Assembly (NCBI RefSeq): GCF_040639655.1
Contig: NZ_JBFAAI010000001.1
Coordinates: forward strand, 806,001 to 870,000
Length of the DNA stretch: 64,000 nucleotides
From: Actinoplanes sp040639655
GTDB lineage: Bacteria; Actinomycetota; Actinomycetes; Mycobacteriales; Micromonosporaceae
Reading direction: 5' to 3'
Shown here in pieces: positions 1 through 7,500 of this stretch. The notes under the pieces were generated by a model, which worked only from the letters and a program-made list of their open reading frames with translations, was not told the DNA's origin and did not search any database. Numbering within the stretch: the stretch's first letter is position 1; every line of letters starts with the position of its first letter. A program made the translations under genes and the position numbers.

Positions 1-492
1 GTCAAGGGCGGCCGTTCCGGCGGCCACCGCGTCCGGGGTACGGCTCTGCCGGCGTTCCACGTCCAGGAGCTGCGCGTAGACGTCCCGGATCGCGGTGACC
101 GCCGGCCGGGCCGGGCTGCGCCGGTTCGAGTGGTAGCCGAGCAGCCGGCCGGACCGGTCGGACGACGGAGTGATGTGCGCGAACACCCAGTAGTGGGCGC
201 CGTCGGCGGCCAGGTTGAGGACGTACGCGAAGATCTCCCGCCGCTTCTCCAGGGTGTCCCAGAGCAGTTTGAACACGGCCCGTGGCATGTCCGGATGCCG
301 GATCAGGTTGTGCGGGTGGCCCAGTGCCTGCTCCTCGGTCAGGGCCGAGACGCGCAGGAAGACGTCGTTGGCGTACGTGATGACCCCGCGCGGATCGGTC
401 TTGGACACGATCAGCTCGTTCGCACCGAACGTGCGCTCGACGCCGCTGGGCCGTACCTCGGTGGCTCTAATGATGTCCTGATCGTCGCCAAT
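1..492 (-). CDS. PAS-domain protein, Aer/methyl-accepting type (partial, runs off the left edge)
   Basis: The minus-strand frame encodes a PAS fold of the Aer/chemoreceptor kind: an N-terminal stretch with VSKTDPRGVITYANDVF, then the characteristic HNLIRHPDMPRAVF and a later WVFAHITPSSD. After the PAS fold the protein continues and is cut by the window edge. In related proteins a signalling or chemotaxis domain follows, so it is probably a sensor. The start is a problem: the reading frame has no ATG, GTG or TTG between the stop of the upstream gene (526) and the PAS fold. Possible starts are CTG (495), ATT (492) or ATC/ATT (474-469, with AGGA just upstream). The end given assumes ATT at 492. 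The DoxX-like gene ends about 32 bp upstream on the same strand. The PAS assignment is secure; start and full architecture are not. Confidence 0.7.
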   Translation of the reverse strand, partial: MGDDQDIIRATEVRPSGVERTFGANELIVSKTDPRGVITYANDVFLRVSALTEEQALGHPHNLIRHPDMPRAVFKLLWDTLEKRREIFAYVLNLAADGAHYWVFAHITPSSDRSGRLLGYHSNRRSPARPAVTAIRDVYAQLLDVERRQSRTPDAVAAGTAALD

Positions 493-523
493 CAGGGCGT
501 TTCGTAGCGCCGAAACAGCCGAA

Positions 524-877
524 TCAGCGCGACACCCGCCACGCCCACGCGATGAGCGGAGCCTGCAGTGGCAGCCGCCCGAAGGCGATCGCGCGCTTGA
601 CCGGCGAGGCGTGCCGCCAGTCGGCCGCCATCCTGACGTTGGCTGGGAAGACCGCCACGAAGAGGGCGGCCGCGGCCAGACCACCGGCCCGGCGGGTCCG
701 CGGGTGCGCCACAGCGGCGGCCACCGCCAGCTCGGCGACCCCACTGAGGTACGTCCACGTGCGCGCCGGACCCGGCAGCGACCGCGGCACGATGGCGTCG
801 AACGGTTCCGGCGCCACGAAGTGCAGCACACCCACGCCGCCGAGCAGCGCGGCCAGCCCGGCCGCGTCCCGCCTCAC
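524..877 (-). CDS. DoxX-family small membrane protein
   Basis: The 117-residue protein starts at a GTG (877) that overlaps the stop of the DUF6232 gene as GTGA, so the two are translationally coupled. It reads as four hydrophobic helices with DoxX-family landmarks: GVGVLHFVAPEPFDAIVP near the N-terminus, SGVAELAVAAAV in the middle, and ALFVAVFPANVRMA followed by GRLPLQAPLIAWAW at the end. DoxX-like proteins are small membrane proteins, some tied to quinone or thiol redox chemistry; no specific activity can be assigned here. Length is normal for the family. A longer same-frame reading back to 1201 exists but lies antisense-like across the DUF6232 gene and lacks conserved features. Confidence 0.85.
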   Translation of the reverse strand: MRRDAAGLAALLGGVGVLHFVAPEPFDAIVPRSLPGPARTWTYLSGVAELAVAAAVAHPRTRRAGGLAAAALFVAVFPANVRMAADWRHASPVKRAIAFGRLPLQAPLIAWAWRVSR

Positions 878-1335
878 CGTCGTACCGCGGGCTCGAGCGC
901 CCGCTGCAGCGCCCGGTAGACACGGCCGAACCGCTGGGCGTTGTTCGTGCGCATCAGCAGCACGTCGCCGTCGCGGACCCGGCCCCAGATCTCCAGCGTG
1001 CGGGTGCCCCGGTCGTACGACCGGTCGACCCGTTCCAGCAGCAGGTCGGCGACCGGCACCACGGCCAGGCCGAGAAGGACGCCGCCGACGACCATCGCCG
1101 CGGTGGTGCCGATCGAGAGATCCATCAGCACGGCCAGCAGGACGGCGAGCGCGCCGACCAGCAGCGGCAGCAGCATGGCGAGTCCGAGAGCGCCGCGCCA
1201 CGCGACGACACCCCAGGATCGGGTGCCCTTCGTGTACCAGACCTGGATGAGCTCGGGCAGCCGGAACTCGCGGCCGTTCATCCAGATCCCGGATGACGTG
1301 ATCAGCACTTCCGGATCCCGGTAGTACGTAGTCAT
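874..1335 (-). CDS. DUF6232-like membrane protein
   Basis: 153 residues, ATG start with a good ribosome site (GGGAGG about 6 nt upstream). The N-terminus TTYYRDPEVLITSSGIWMNG and the following RLPELIQVWYTKGTR resemble the small actinobacterial DUF6232 family. Two hydrophobic helices (about residues 48-68 and 75-97) come next, then a short cytoplasmic tail with TRTLEIWGRVRDGDVLLMRTNN, the sort of sheet-rich segment seen in this family. No biochemical function is known. It is the first gene of a two-gene unit with the DoxX-like protein (4-bp overlap) and is divergent from the enoyl-CoA hydratase gene; both have -10 elements in the 82-bp gap. Confidence 0.75.
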   Translation of the reverse strand: MTTYYRDPEVLITSSGIWMNGREFRLPELIQVWYTKGTRSWGVVAWRGALGLAMLLPLLVGALAVLLAVLMDLSIGTTAAMVVGGVLLGLAVVPVADLLLERVDRSYDRGTRTLEIWGRVRDGDVLLMRTNNAQRFGRVYRALQRALEPAVRR

Positions 1336-1356
1336 CTTCTGCCTCCCAGGGGACCC

Positions 1357-1362
1357 AGGTTA
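1357..1362 (-). promoter_or_regulatory. -10 element TAACCT for the DUF6232/DoxX unit
   Basis: TAACCT on the minus strand fits the actinobacterial TANNNT -10 pattern and lies 21 nt before the ATG at 1335, leaving a leader of about 15 nt that holds the GGGAGG site. No convincing -35 box is visible. Confidence 0.45.
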
Positions 1363-1376
1363 GTCGTTACCCGTCG

Positions 1377-1382
1377 TAGGCT
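1377..1382 (+). promoter_or_regulatory. -10 element TAGGCT for the enoyl-CoA hydratase gene
   Basis: TAGGCT fits TANNNT. Transcription would start near 1389, giving a leader of about 29 nt to the GTG start at 1418. It is back to back with the minus-strand promoter at 1357-1362. Confidence 0.45.
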
Positions 1383-1417
1383 GGCGGCGAAACGACTCGA
1401 TGACGAGGAGGCTCCGG

Positions 1418-2191
1418 GTGGGCGAGTTCGTGCGGCTCGAAGTGGCGGACGGCATCGGCACGATCCGGCTCGACCGGCCACCGGTGAACGCACTGAACGC
1501 CACGCTGCAGGAGGAACTGCGGGCCGCCGCGCAGTCCGTGACGGCCGATCCGGCGGTACGGGCCGTCGTGCTGCACGGTGCCGGAAAGCACTTCGCCGCG
1601 GGCGCGGACATCACCGAGTTCACCACGGTCTCGTACCAGGAGATGGTGGCCCAGTCGGGCGCGCTGTCCGGCGTGTGCGACGCGCTCGCCCGGATCCCCA
1701 AACCGGTTGTCGCGGCCGTCACCGGCTTCGCCCTGGGCGGCGGCTGCGAACTGGCCCTGGCCTGTGACTGGCGGGTGGTGGCCGAGGACGCGAAGCTGGG
1801 CCTTCCCGAGATCAAGCTGGGACTCATCCCGGGGGCCGGCGGCACCCAGCGGCTGGCTCGGCTGATCGGACCGGCCAAGGCCAAGGATCTGATCTTCTCC
1901 GGTCGGATGGTCGACAGCGAGGAGGCGCTGCGGATCGGGCTTGCCGACCGGGTCGCTCCCGCGGCTGGTGTGTACGACACCGCCGTGGAGCTCGTCCGGC
2001 CGTACACGACCGGTCCGGCTCTCGCCCTGCGCGCCGCCAAGCAGGCCGTCGACGGCGGCCTGAACGTCGACCTGGCGTCCGGGATCGCCCTGGAGGCGCA
2101 CCTGTTCGCCGGCCTTTTCGCCACCGACGATCGGGTCGAAGGGACCACCGCGTTCGTCGAGAAGCGGCCCCCGAAATTCACCGGTCGATAG
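1418..2191 (+). CDS. Enoyl-CoA hydratase/isomerase (crotonase family)
   Basis: 257 residues, normal crotonase length. Oxyanion-hole segment HFAAGADI (about 58-65) and GFALGGGCELALACD (103-117) are intact. Glu111 and Glu131 (in LPEIKLGLIPGAGGTQRL) correspond to the two catalytic glutamates of hydratases, so true hydration of 2-enoyl-CoA is likely. The start is chosen as GTG 1418 because GAGGAG (1405-1410) sits 7 nt before it; an in-frame ATG at 1400 lacks a ribosome site. It acts in the cytoplasm in fatty-acid or related acyl-CoA breakdown. The electron-transfer flavoprotein genes 5 kb away would accept electrons from the preceding dehydrogenase step, but there is no shared operon. Substrate is unknown. 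Confidence 0.9.
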   Translation: MGEFVRLEVADGIGTIRLDRPPVNALNATLQEELRAAAQSVTADPAVRAVVLHGAGKHFAAGADITEFTTVSYQEMVAQSGALSGVCDALARIPKPVVAAVTGFALGGGCELALACDWRVVAEDAKLGLPEIKLGLIPGAGGTQRLARLIGPAKAKDLIFSGRMVDSEEALRIGLADRVAPAAGVYDTAVELVRPYTTGPALALRAAKQAVDGGLNVDLASGIALEAHLFAGLFATDDRVEGTTAFVEKRPPKFTGR

Positions 2192-2270
2192 TCCCCCGAC
2201 GGCCTGGTGAGTGATCCTCACCGTAGTGAACATGCCTGACCGGATGGACCGGACACGGGCTGTCATTGCC

Positions 2271-2276
2271 TAGACT
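2271..2276 (+). promoter_or_regulatory. -10 element TAGACT, leaderless start of the Hsp70-like gene
   Basis: TAGACT ends 6 nt before the ATG at 2283, so the predicted transcription start falls on the start codon itself. No ribosome site precedes this ATG, which agrees with a leaderless mRNA. Confidence 0.55.
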
Positions 2277-2282
2277 GCGGGC

Positions 2283-4259
2283 ATGTCCATCGACCAGGGT
2301 GGTCCGAAGCGGTACGCCCTCGGCGTCGACTTCGGCACCTCCAACACCGTCGCCGTGGCGCGATGGCCGGACGGCCGCGCCCGCCCGATCCTGGTCGACG
2401 GGTCTCCGCTGCTGCCCTCCGCGGTCTTCGCCGACTCCGACGGCAATCTGCTCGTCGGCCGCGACGCCGTGCACAGCGCCCGCCTCGACCCGGCCCGCTT
2501 CGAACCGAACCCGAAACGCCGCGTCGACGACGGCCTGGTGCTGCTCGGGGAACGTGAGTTCGACACGATCGAGCTGATCGCGGCCGTGCTGGCCCGGGTC
2601 GCCGAGGAATGGCACCGGGCCGTCGGGCCGCACCGTCCGGAGGTCACCCTCACCTGCCCCGCCTCCTGGGGCGCGACCCGCCGGACCCTGCTGGCCGAGG
2701 CCGCCGCCCGTGCCGGTCTGGAGGGCGCCCGCCTGGTCGCCGAGCCGGTCGCCGCGGCCACGTACTTCGCCGAGGTCCTGGGCCGGGACGTGCCGATCGG
2801 CTCGGTCGTGATGGTGCACGACTTCGGCGCCGGCACCTTCGACACCAGCGTGGTCGCGCGCACCGCCACCGGCTTCGAAGTGCTTGCCGTGGACGGCCGC
2901 GACGACCTCGGCGGCCTCGACGTGGACGCCGCGGTCGTCGAGCACCTGCGCACCGACGACTGGGCCCGGCTGATGGAACCGGCCACCGTCGAGGAACGCC
3001 GTGCCCGCCGCCAGCTCTGGGACGACGTGCGGATCGCGAAGGAGCGCCTGTCGCGGGCTCAGGCCGCCGACTTCGTGGTGCCGCTGCTCGACGTCGAGGC
3101 CCACCTGACCCGGGAGGAACTCGAGACGGTCGCGCGGCCGGTGCTCGAGCAGACTGTTCAGATCACGCAAAATCTCCTCCGCTGGGCCGATCTCCCGGAC
3201 GGGCGGCTGGCCGGCGTCTTCCTGGTCGGCGGCGCCAGCCGGATTCCGCTCGTGGCCACCCTGCTGCACCGGGCGCTCGGCGACCCGCCCGTGGTGATCG
3301 AGCAACCCGAACTGGTCGTCGCCGAGGGCAGCATCCTGGCCGGCGCTGCCCTGCTCACCACCGAACCGGCCGCTCCCGGCCCGACCGAGGAGATGCGCCT
3401 GCCGTCGAAGTACCTGCCGGCGCGCGCCGAGGAGCCGGACACCGACGACCGGCCGACGATGATCGCGGACAAGCCGCTGCGCCAGCGGGTCGAGGAGGAC
3501 CGGCCCACCGCGCTGGTGGACAAGCCGGCGCCGCTGCCGGCCACCACCCCGGTTCCGGCGGTCGCGACCGAGCAGGGACCGGAGGCGCAGCCGACCACCG
3601 TCGACGATGTGCCGGCCGGTAGCGGGACGAGGAGTCCCGAGCCGTCCGCCGTCGCCGCCCCGACCCGGGTGGTCCCCGCCCAGGCGCCGCCGGCCGAGGC
3701 GAAACCCCTGCCGCGGCGGGACAACCGGCCGCCGCAGTCCGGCCGGGCCAAACCGGACACCCCACCGCACCTGCGGCCGCCGGTCGACCCGTGGCCGCAC
3801 GCCGCCTCGGTCACCTGGCGCCCCGATCCGGACGCCACGGTCGCCACCAGCCCGCCCGAGCACGAGAGCCGGACGCCCGTACCCCCCAGGCAACCCGGAC
3901 CGCCGTCGCGCCCGCAGCGGACCCAGCCGTCCCGTGCCCCGCAGCCGGTGGTCGTGCATTCCCGGCCGGTCTCGCCGGCGGTGGGCTCGGCACGCCCGAT
4001 GTCTCCGCCGCGCGCGACGGCCTCGGTTCCCAAGCCACAGCCACAGCCGCAGGCCACCGCCGAGCCGGCCCTGGTCCACCGGCCACGCCGGCGCGGCCGG
4101 TTGCGGCGGACACTGCAGGTGCTGTTCAGCCTGATGGTGATGGTGACCGTGCCGGTCGTGGCGCTGATCCTGGCCTACGGCTACGGCAGCGACACCACGT
4201 TCGAGCAGGACGCCGTCGCCGTGTTCAAGGACATCGCGGAACTGATCGGCCTCCGGTAA
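2283..4259 (+). CDS. Hsp70-family ATPase-domain protein with Pro-rich tail and C-terminal membrane anchor
   Basis: 658 residues. The N-terminal ~350 residues are an actin-fold Hsp70 ATPase: phosphate-1 loop GVDFGTSNTVAV (14-25), VAEPVAAATYF (152-162), phosphate-2 DFGAGTFDTSV (180-190) and adenosine motif GGASRIP (316-322). The canonical peptide-binding domain is missing. Instead there is a ~260-residue low-complexity stretch rich in Pro, Ala, Thr and Arg (about 355-610), then one membrane helix (about 615-640) and a short tail. So it is not a general DnaK chaperone but a membrane-tethered Hsp70-like protein as found in several actinobacteria; client and role are unknown. No DnaJ or GrpE gene is adjacent. 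The gene seems to be transcribed alone from a leaderless promoter; 23 bp separate it from the following ThDP-enzyme gene. Confidence 0.85.
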   Translation: MSIDQGGPKRYALGVDFGTSNTVAVARWPDGRARPILVDGSPLLPSAVFADSDGNLLVGRDAVHSARLDPARFEPNPKRRVDDGLVLLGEREFDTIELIAAVLARVAEEWHRAVGPHRPEVTLTCPASWGATRRTLLAEAAARAGLEGARLVAEPVAAATYFAEVLGRDVPIGSVVMVHDFGAGTFDTSVVARTATGFEVLAVDGRDDLGGLDVDAAVVEHLRTDDWARLMEPATVEERRARRQLWDDVRIAKERLSRAQAADFVVPLLDVEAHLTREELETVARPVLEQTVQITQNLLRWADLPDGRLAGVFLVGGASRIPLVATLLHRALGDPPVVIEQPELVVAEGSILAGAALLTTEPAAPGPTEEMRLPSKYLPARAEEPDTDDRPTMIADKPLRQRVEEDRPTALVDKPAPLPATTPVPAVATEQGPEAQPTTVDDVPAGSGTRSPEPSAVAAPTRVVPAQAPPAEAKPLPRRDNRPPQSGRAKPDTPPHLRPPVDPWPHAASVTWRPDPDATVATSPPEHESRTPVPPRQPGPPSRPQRTQPSRAPQPVVVHSRPVSPAVGSARPMSPPRATASVPKPQPQPQATAEPALVHRPRRRGRLRRTLQVLFSLMVMVTVPVVALILAYGYGSDTTFEQDAVAVFKDIAELIGLR

Positions 4260-4282
4260 CGCCCAACGGCGGAGGAGCGGCT

Positions 4283-5905
4283 GTGACGGGTTCGATCGGA
4301 GGGCATGGCGGCGAGCTGGCACTGGCAGCCCTCCGGACGTTCGGCGTCACCGAGATGTTCACCCTGTCCGGCGGGCATGTCTTCCCGCTCTACACGGCCG
4401 CCCACGAGTCCGGCTTCGGGCTGTACGACGTACGCCACGAACAGTCCGCGGTCTTCGCGGCCGAGGCCGTCGCCAAGCTGACCCGGCGCCCCGGCCTGGC
4501 CGTCCTCACCGCCGGGCCCGGTGTGACAAACGGCATCTCCGGTTTGACCAGCGCTTTCTTCAACGGTTCACCGGTGCTGGTGCTCGGCGGCCGGGCGCCG
4601 GCCTTCCGCTGGGGTGCCGGCAGCCTGCAGGAGATCGACCATGTTCCGCTGGTCGCCCCGGTCACCAGGTACGCCGCCACGGTTACCGCCACCGGATCGA
4701 TTCCCGGCGAGATCAGCGCCGCCCTGACGGTGGCCCTCACCCCGCATCGCGGCCCGGTCTTCCTGGACCTGCCGCTGGAGGTCCTCTACTCGACCGGCGC
4801 CGCCGTTGCGCCCGGTGAGCCGGCGATCCCGGTGCAGGAAGCCGACCCGGACGACGTGGCGAAAGCCGCCGCACTGCTCGCCGGTGCGGACCGGCCGGTC
4901 ATCGTGGCCGGCTCCGACGTGTGGGCCGGCGACGCGGTCGAGCAGCTGCGGGCCGTCGCCGAGGAACTGCGGGTGCCGGTCTTCGCCAACGGGATGGGCC
5001 GCGGCACGATGCCGCCCGGGCATCCGCTCGGCTTCTCCCGGGCCCGCCGGGCCGCTCTCGACGGTGCCGACGTGGTCGCGGTGGTCGGCACGCCACTCGA
5101 CTTCCGGCTCGGGTTCGGCGACTTCGGCGCGGCCACCGTGGTGCACGTGGTGGACGCGGTGACCCAGCGGGCCGGGCACGTCACCCCGGCCGTCTCACCC
5201 GCCGGTGACCTGCGACGGACCCTCGCCGCGATGGCCGGCCGGACCGGGCCGCGGCGGTCGCACGAGGACTGGATCGCGTCGCTGCGGACCGCTGAGGACG
5301 CCGCCCGCGCCCGCGACGCCGAGGCGATGGCAGCCGGCAGCGATCCGATCCGCCCGGCGCGTGTCTACGGTGAGCTGCGCCGGGTGCTCGACCCGGACGC
5401 CGTGACGATCGGCGACGGTGGTGACTTCGTCTCCTACGCGGGGCGGTTCCTGGAGCCGTCCCGGCCCGGCGTCTGGCTGGATCCCGGGCCGTACGGCTGC
5501 CTCGGCACCGGCCTCGGTTACGCGATGGGCGCCCGGGTCACCCACCCCGACCGGCAGGTGTGCGTGCTCATGGGCGACGGGGCGGCCGGATTCTCCCTGA
5601 TGGACGCGGAGTCGCTGGTCCGGCAGAACCTGCCCGCGGTGATCGTGGTGGGCAACAACGGAATCTGGGGCCTGGAGAAACATCCGATGCGGGCGATGTA
5701 CGGCTACGACGTCGCCGCCGACCTGCAACCCGGACTGCGGTACGACGAGGTGGTGCGCGCCCTCGGCGGCGCCGGGGAGACCGTCACGAGAGCCGGCGAC
5801 CTCGGCCCGGCCCTGCGACGCGCCTTCGACTCGGGCGTCCCATACCTGGTCAACGTGCTCACCGACCCGGCTGACGCGTACCCCCGCAGCTCCAGCCTCG
5901 CGTAG
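4283..5905 (+). CDS. Thiamine-diphosphate enzyme, acetolactate synthase-like
   Basis: 540 residues with the three-domain layout of the acetolactate synthase/pyruvate oxidase superfamily. The catalytic Glu53 lies in DVRHEQSAVFAAEAVAK, followed by TAGPGVTNGISGLTSA. The C-terminal ThDP/Mg site shows GDG...NN (about 431-457: LMGDGAAGFSLMDAESLV...VVGNNGIWG). Start is GTG 4283, preceded by GGAGGA at 6 nt; the open frame extends upstream into the Hsp70 gene but without conservation. The genuine biosynthetic enzyme is IlvB at 53940 with its IlvN subunit; this paralogue has no small subunit beside it, so another 2-keto acid or acyl-CoA substrate is possible (for example a catabolic acetolactate synthase or an oxalyl-CoA decarboxylase relative). 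Substrate is not deducible here. Confidence 0.85.
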   Translation: MTGSIGGHGGELALAALRTFGVTEMFTLSGGHVFPLYTAAHESGFGLYDVRHEQSAVFAAEAVAKLTRRPGLAVLTAGPGVTNGISGLTSAFFNGSPVLVLGGRAPAFRWGAGSLQEIDHVPLVAPVTRYAATVTATGSIPGEISAALTVALTPHRGPVFLDLPLEVLYSTGAAVAPGEPAIPVQEADPDDVAKAAALLAGADRPVIVAGSDVWAGDAVEQLRAVAEELRVPVFANGMGRGTMPPGHPLGFSRARRAALDGADVVAVVGTPLDFRLGFGDFGAATVVHVVDAVTQRAGHVTPAVSPAGDLRRTLAAMAGRTGPRRSHEDWIASLRTAEDAARARDAEAMAAGSDPIRPARVYGELRRVLDPDAVTIGDGGDFVSYAGRFLEPSRPGVWLDPGPYGCLGTGLGYAMGARVTHPDRQVCVLMGDGAAGFSLMDAESLVRQNLPAVIVVGNNGIWGLEKHPMRAMYGYDVAADLQPGLRYDEVVRALGGAGETVTRAGDLGPALRRAFDSGVPYLVNVLTDPADAYPRSSSLA

Positions 5906-5908
5906 CGG

Positions 5909-6322
5909 TCATGGTTGCTGCTCGTCGTCGGGGTGCAGCTCGCGCTCCCAGCGGTCGAGCGCCTCGCGGTCACGGCGGGACTGCTCGCTGTCCTTCGAGC
6001 TGTCCTTCGAGCTGTCCTTCGAGCCGTCCTTCGAGCCGTCCTTCGAGCCGTCCTTCGAGCCGTCCTTCGAGCTTTCCATCGAGCGCAGGAACTCCGGATC
6101 GTCGTCCGGCGCGGAAGGACGACGCAACGGGCGGCGACCCGAGCTGACCGGCCGCCCCCAGACGAGATAGGCGGTGGGGCCGGCGATCGGGATCAGCAGG
6201 AGCACCAGGATCCACACGGTTCGCGGCGCGTTACGGACCCGCTCCGCCGAAAGGGCGCTGATGAGGGCCAGGATCAGCAGCACGAGCGCCGTCCCGGCCA
6301 GCAGGATGAACAACCGGACCAT
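5909..6322 (-). CDS. PLDc_N-domain membrane protein with a KDGS/KDSS repeat tail
   Basis: 137 residues from ATG 6322. Two hydrophobic segments (about 3-24 and 34-54) make a PLDc_N domain, recognisable by RTVWILVLLLIPIAGPTAYLVWGRP; this domain alone anchors small membrane proteins and is the N-terminal part of cardiolipin synthases, but no phospholipase D HKD motif is present. The rest is a charged cytoplasmic tail built of 4-residue units (KDGS, then KDSS) encoded by a 12-bp tandem repeat, then an RRDREALDRWERELH segment likely to be helical. It converges with the upstream ThDP-enzyme gene (3 bp between stops). A longer frame upstream of 6322 lacks conserved features. Function unknown. Confidence 0.8.
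   Translation of the reverse strand: MVRLFILLAGTALVLLILALISALSAERVRNAPRTVWILVLLLIPIAGPTAYLVWGRPVSSGRRPLRRPSAPDDDPEFLRSMESSKDGSKDGSKDGSKDGSKDSSKDSSKDSEQSRRDREALDRWERELHPDDEQQP
5989..6084. repeat. 12-bp tandem repeat inside the PLDc_N gene, about 8 units
   Basis: Seven near-identical units of the form YGTCCTTCGAGC (5989-6072) plus one degenerate unit (6073-6084). Units differ only at the first base, which switches the encoded residue between Ser and Gly. A 12-bp period keeps the frame, so copy number can change without breaking the protein. Confidence 0.95.
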
Positions 6323-6360
6323 GCCGCAATGATGCCCCGCCCGAGCCGGGACGGCGACGA

Positions 6361-6717
6361 TCAGAGCATGACAACCCATCCGCCGAGCACTGCCAGGGCC
6401 GTCACGAGCAGTGCGCAGGCACGTACCGACCTGGGCACCGGGCCGGGGAAACGGGTCCGCAGGTCCCGCGCGCGGTGCAGGGAGACCGCGACGATCCCGG
6501 CCCAGGCGGCCATCGCGGCCGCCGCGGCGAGCCATTCGGCCGGACCGGCGCCGGGAACGAAGGCGGGCCGGACGATGAGGAGCACCACCGCCGCTGCCGA
6601 CAGGCCGGTCCGCCGCCAGGCGAGGCGGGTCCGCTCGGGCGAGGCGCCCGGATCCCGGCTCAGCGCCGCGCAGGCACCGGGATCCCCGTGGTGCTCGGCA
6701 CAGGGGCCGGCACTCAT
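6361..6717 (-). CDS. DUF202-family membrane protein (second of a pair)
   Basis: 118 residues. A hydrophilic N-terminus with PERTRLAWRRTGLSAAAVVLLIVRP (the DUF202 landmark RTxLAWxRT) is followed by two further hydrophobic helices. The ATG start shares its A with the stop codon of the upstream DUF202 gene (TGATG), so the two are co-translated. DUF202 proteins are short three-helix membrane proteins of unknown function, often in tandem pairs as here. A longer in-frame reading to 7071 overlaps the upstream gene and is not supported. Confidence 0.85.
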   Translation of the reverse strand: MSAGPCAEHHGDPGACAALSRDPGASPERTRLAWRRTGLSAAAVVLLIVRPAFVPGAGPAEWLAAAAAMAAWAGIVAVSLHRARDLRTRFPGPVPRSVRACALLVTALAVLGGWVVML

Positions 6718-7091
6718 CAGAAGACCTGGACCAGCACCGCGATGATGATCGCCACGGCCCCGGCGGCGACCGCCATCGCCAGCACCGCCGGAAAGTGTGA
6801 CCGCGGCAGGTCGGTGCCGAGTCGCATGGCCCGCTCGGACTGCGCCCAGTGATGCACCGCCCGCAGCGCCACCAGGGCGCCGAGCACCGGCAGCAGGATC
6901 GCGATGATTTCCCGCAGGTGGGTGACCGGGAGCGGCGGGAGGAACTGGGCGCAGGCCAGCCCGCCGGCGATCAGGGCAAGTCCCGTGCGGATCCAGGCCA
7001 GGAAGGTGCGTTCGTTGGCCAGCGAGAACCGGTAGTCGGGGGTGTCGCCCGCCGATGTCGGCTCGAACCATTCCCTCAGACCACCCGCCAC
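6717..7091 (-). CDS. DUF202/YidH-family membrane protein (first of a pair)
   Basis: 124 residues with the YidH-type signature RFSLANERTFLAWIRTGLAL near residue 21, then two more helices (about 62-80 and 98-120). The start is a GTG at 7091; no ribosome site is evident, and an AATAAT hexamer lies 7 nt upstream, so the message may be leaderless. It heads a two-gene unit with the next DUF202 gene. YidH relatives are inner-membrane proteins without known activity. The palindrome at 7103-7119 covers the promoter area. Confidence 0.85.
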   Translation of the reverse strand: MAGGLREWFEPTSAGDTPDYRFSLANERTFLAWIRTGLALIAGGLACAQFLPPLPVTHLREIIAILLPVLGALVALRAVHHWAQSERAMRLGTDLPRSHFPAVLAMAVAAGAVAIIIAVLVQVF

Positions 7092-7099
7092 ATGGGCGA

Positions 7100-7306
7100 T
7101 TATTGACCTATTGGGTCAAGAAGGGGGTGCCAGAGACTGCGGACTTCGTCACTCACGCATGCTTCCCGCGGCCGTCCACAGCGGCACCACGGGGAGTCCG
7201 GACCGGAGCGGCCATGGGCCTGCGGCTCCGGATGTTCGGGGTGTGGGGGAGTATGGGTCGTGGATGGGCTCATGCCCTCCACGAGCGAGACGTTTTGACC
7301 GGACAT
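7100..7306 (-). CDS. Small hypothetical protein, 68 residues
   Basis: This short frame has an excellent ribosome site (GAGGAGG 8 nt before ATG 7306), better than those of most genes here, and is divergent from etfB. The product is hydrophilic, His/Pro-rich (HTPPHPEHPEPQAHG) and has two close cysteines in SPWCRCGRPREACVSD plus a third, which could bind metal. The stop lies 8 bp from the start of the DUF202 gene on the same strand. I do not recognise a family. A longer reading (start 7369) lacks a ribosome site. That it is a gene rests on ribosome site, spacing and a clean frame only. Confidence 0.5.
   Translation of the reverse strand: MSGQNVSLVEGMSPSTTHTPPHPEHPEPQAHGRSGPDSPWCRCGRPREACVSDEVRSLWHPLLDPIGQ
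7103..7119. promoter_or_regulatory. Palindrome TTGACC-N5-GGTCAA, candidate operator
   Basis: A perfect 6+6 bp inverted repeat with a 5-bp spacer, 12 bp upstream of the DUF202 start codon and overlapping the last codons and stop of the small upstream gene. Size and position suit a dimeric repressor. Confidence 0.4.
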
Positions 7307-7404
7307 GTCTGACACCTCCTCATCGCCCACTGTAGCGATCGTGATCGTCATGCGGGTGAGGTGTGTCACTCTGGGTGGCCGGCAACAGTGAAGCTACTGG
7401 CGGG

Positions 7405-7410
7405 TAACCT
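7405..7410 (+). promoter_or_regulatory. -10 element TAACCT for etfB-etfA
   Basis: TAACCT fits TANNNT; predicted start near 7417 gives a leader of about 84 nt ending in ribosome sites AGGAGG and TAGGAG before the ATG at 7501. No strong -35 box is seen. Confidence 0.4.
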
Positions 7411-7500
7411 GGCTGACATGTCCGCCACCCGGCACCGGTGGGGTCGCGGGCAGGGTCGATCGCAACGGTGCGTTCAATACAGGAGGGTCGTAGGAGCGCG

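Noticed and set aside
4283..5905. Calling the ThDP enzyme a second biosynthetic acetolactate synthase (ilvB/ilvG)
   Set aside because: No regulatory subunit or ilv neighbours, and ilvB with ilvN is present at 53940; only the superfamily can be supported.
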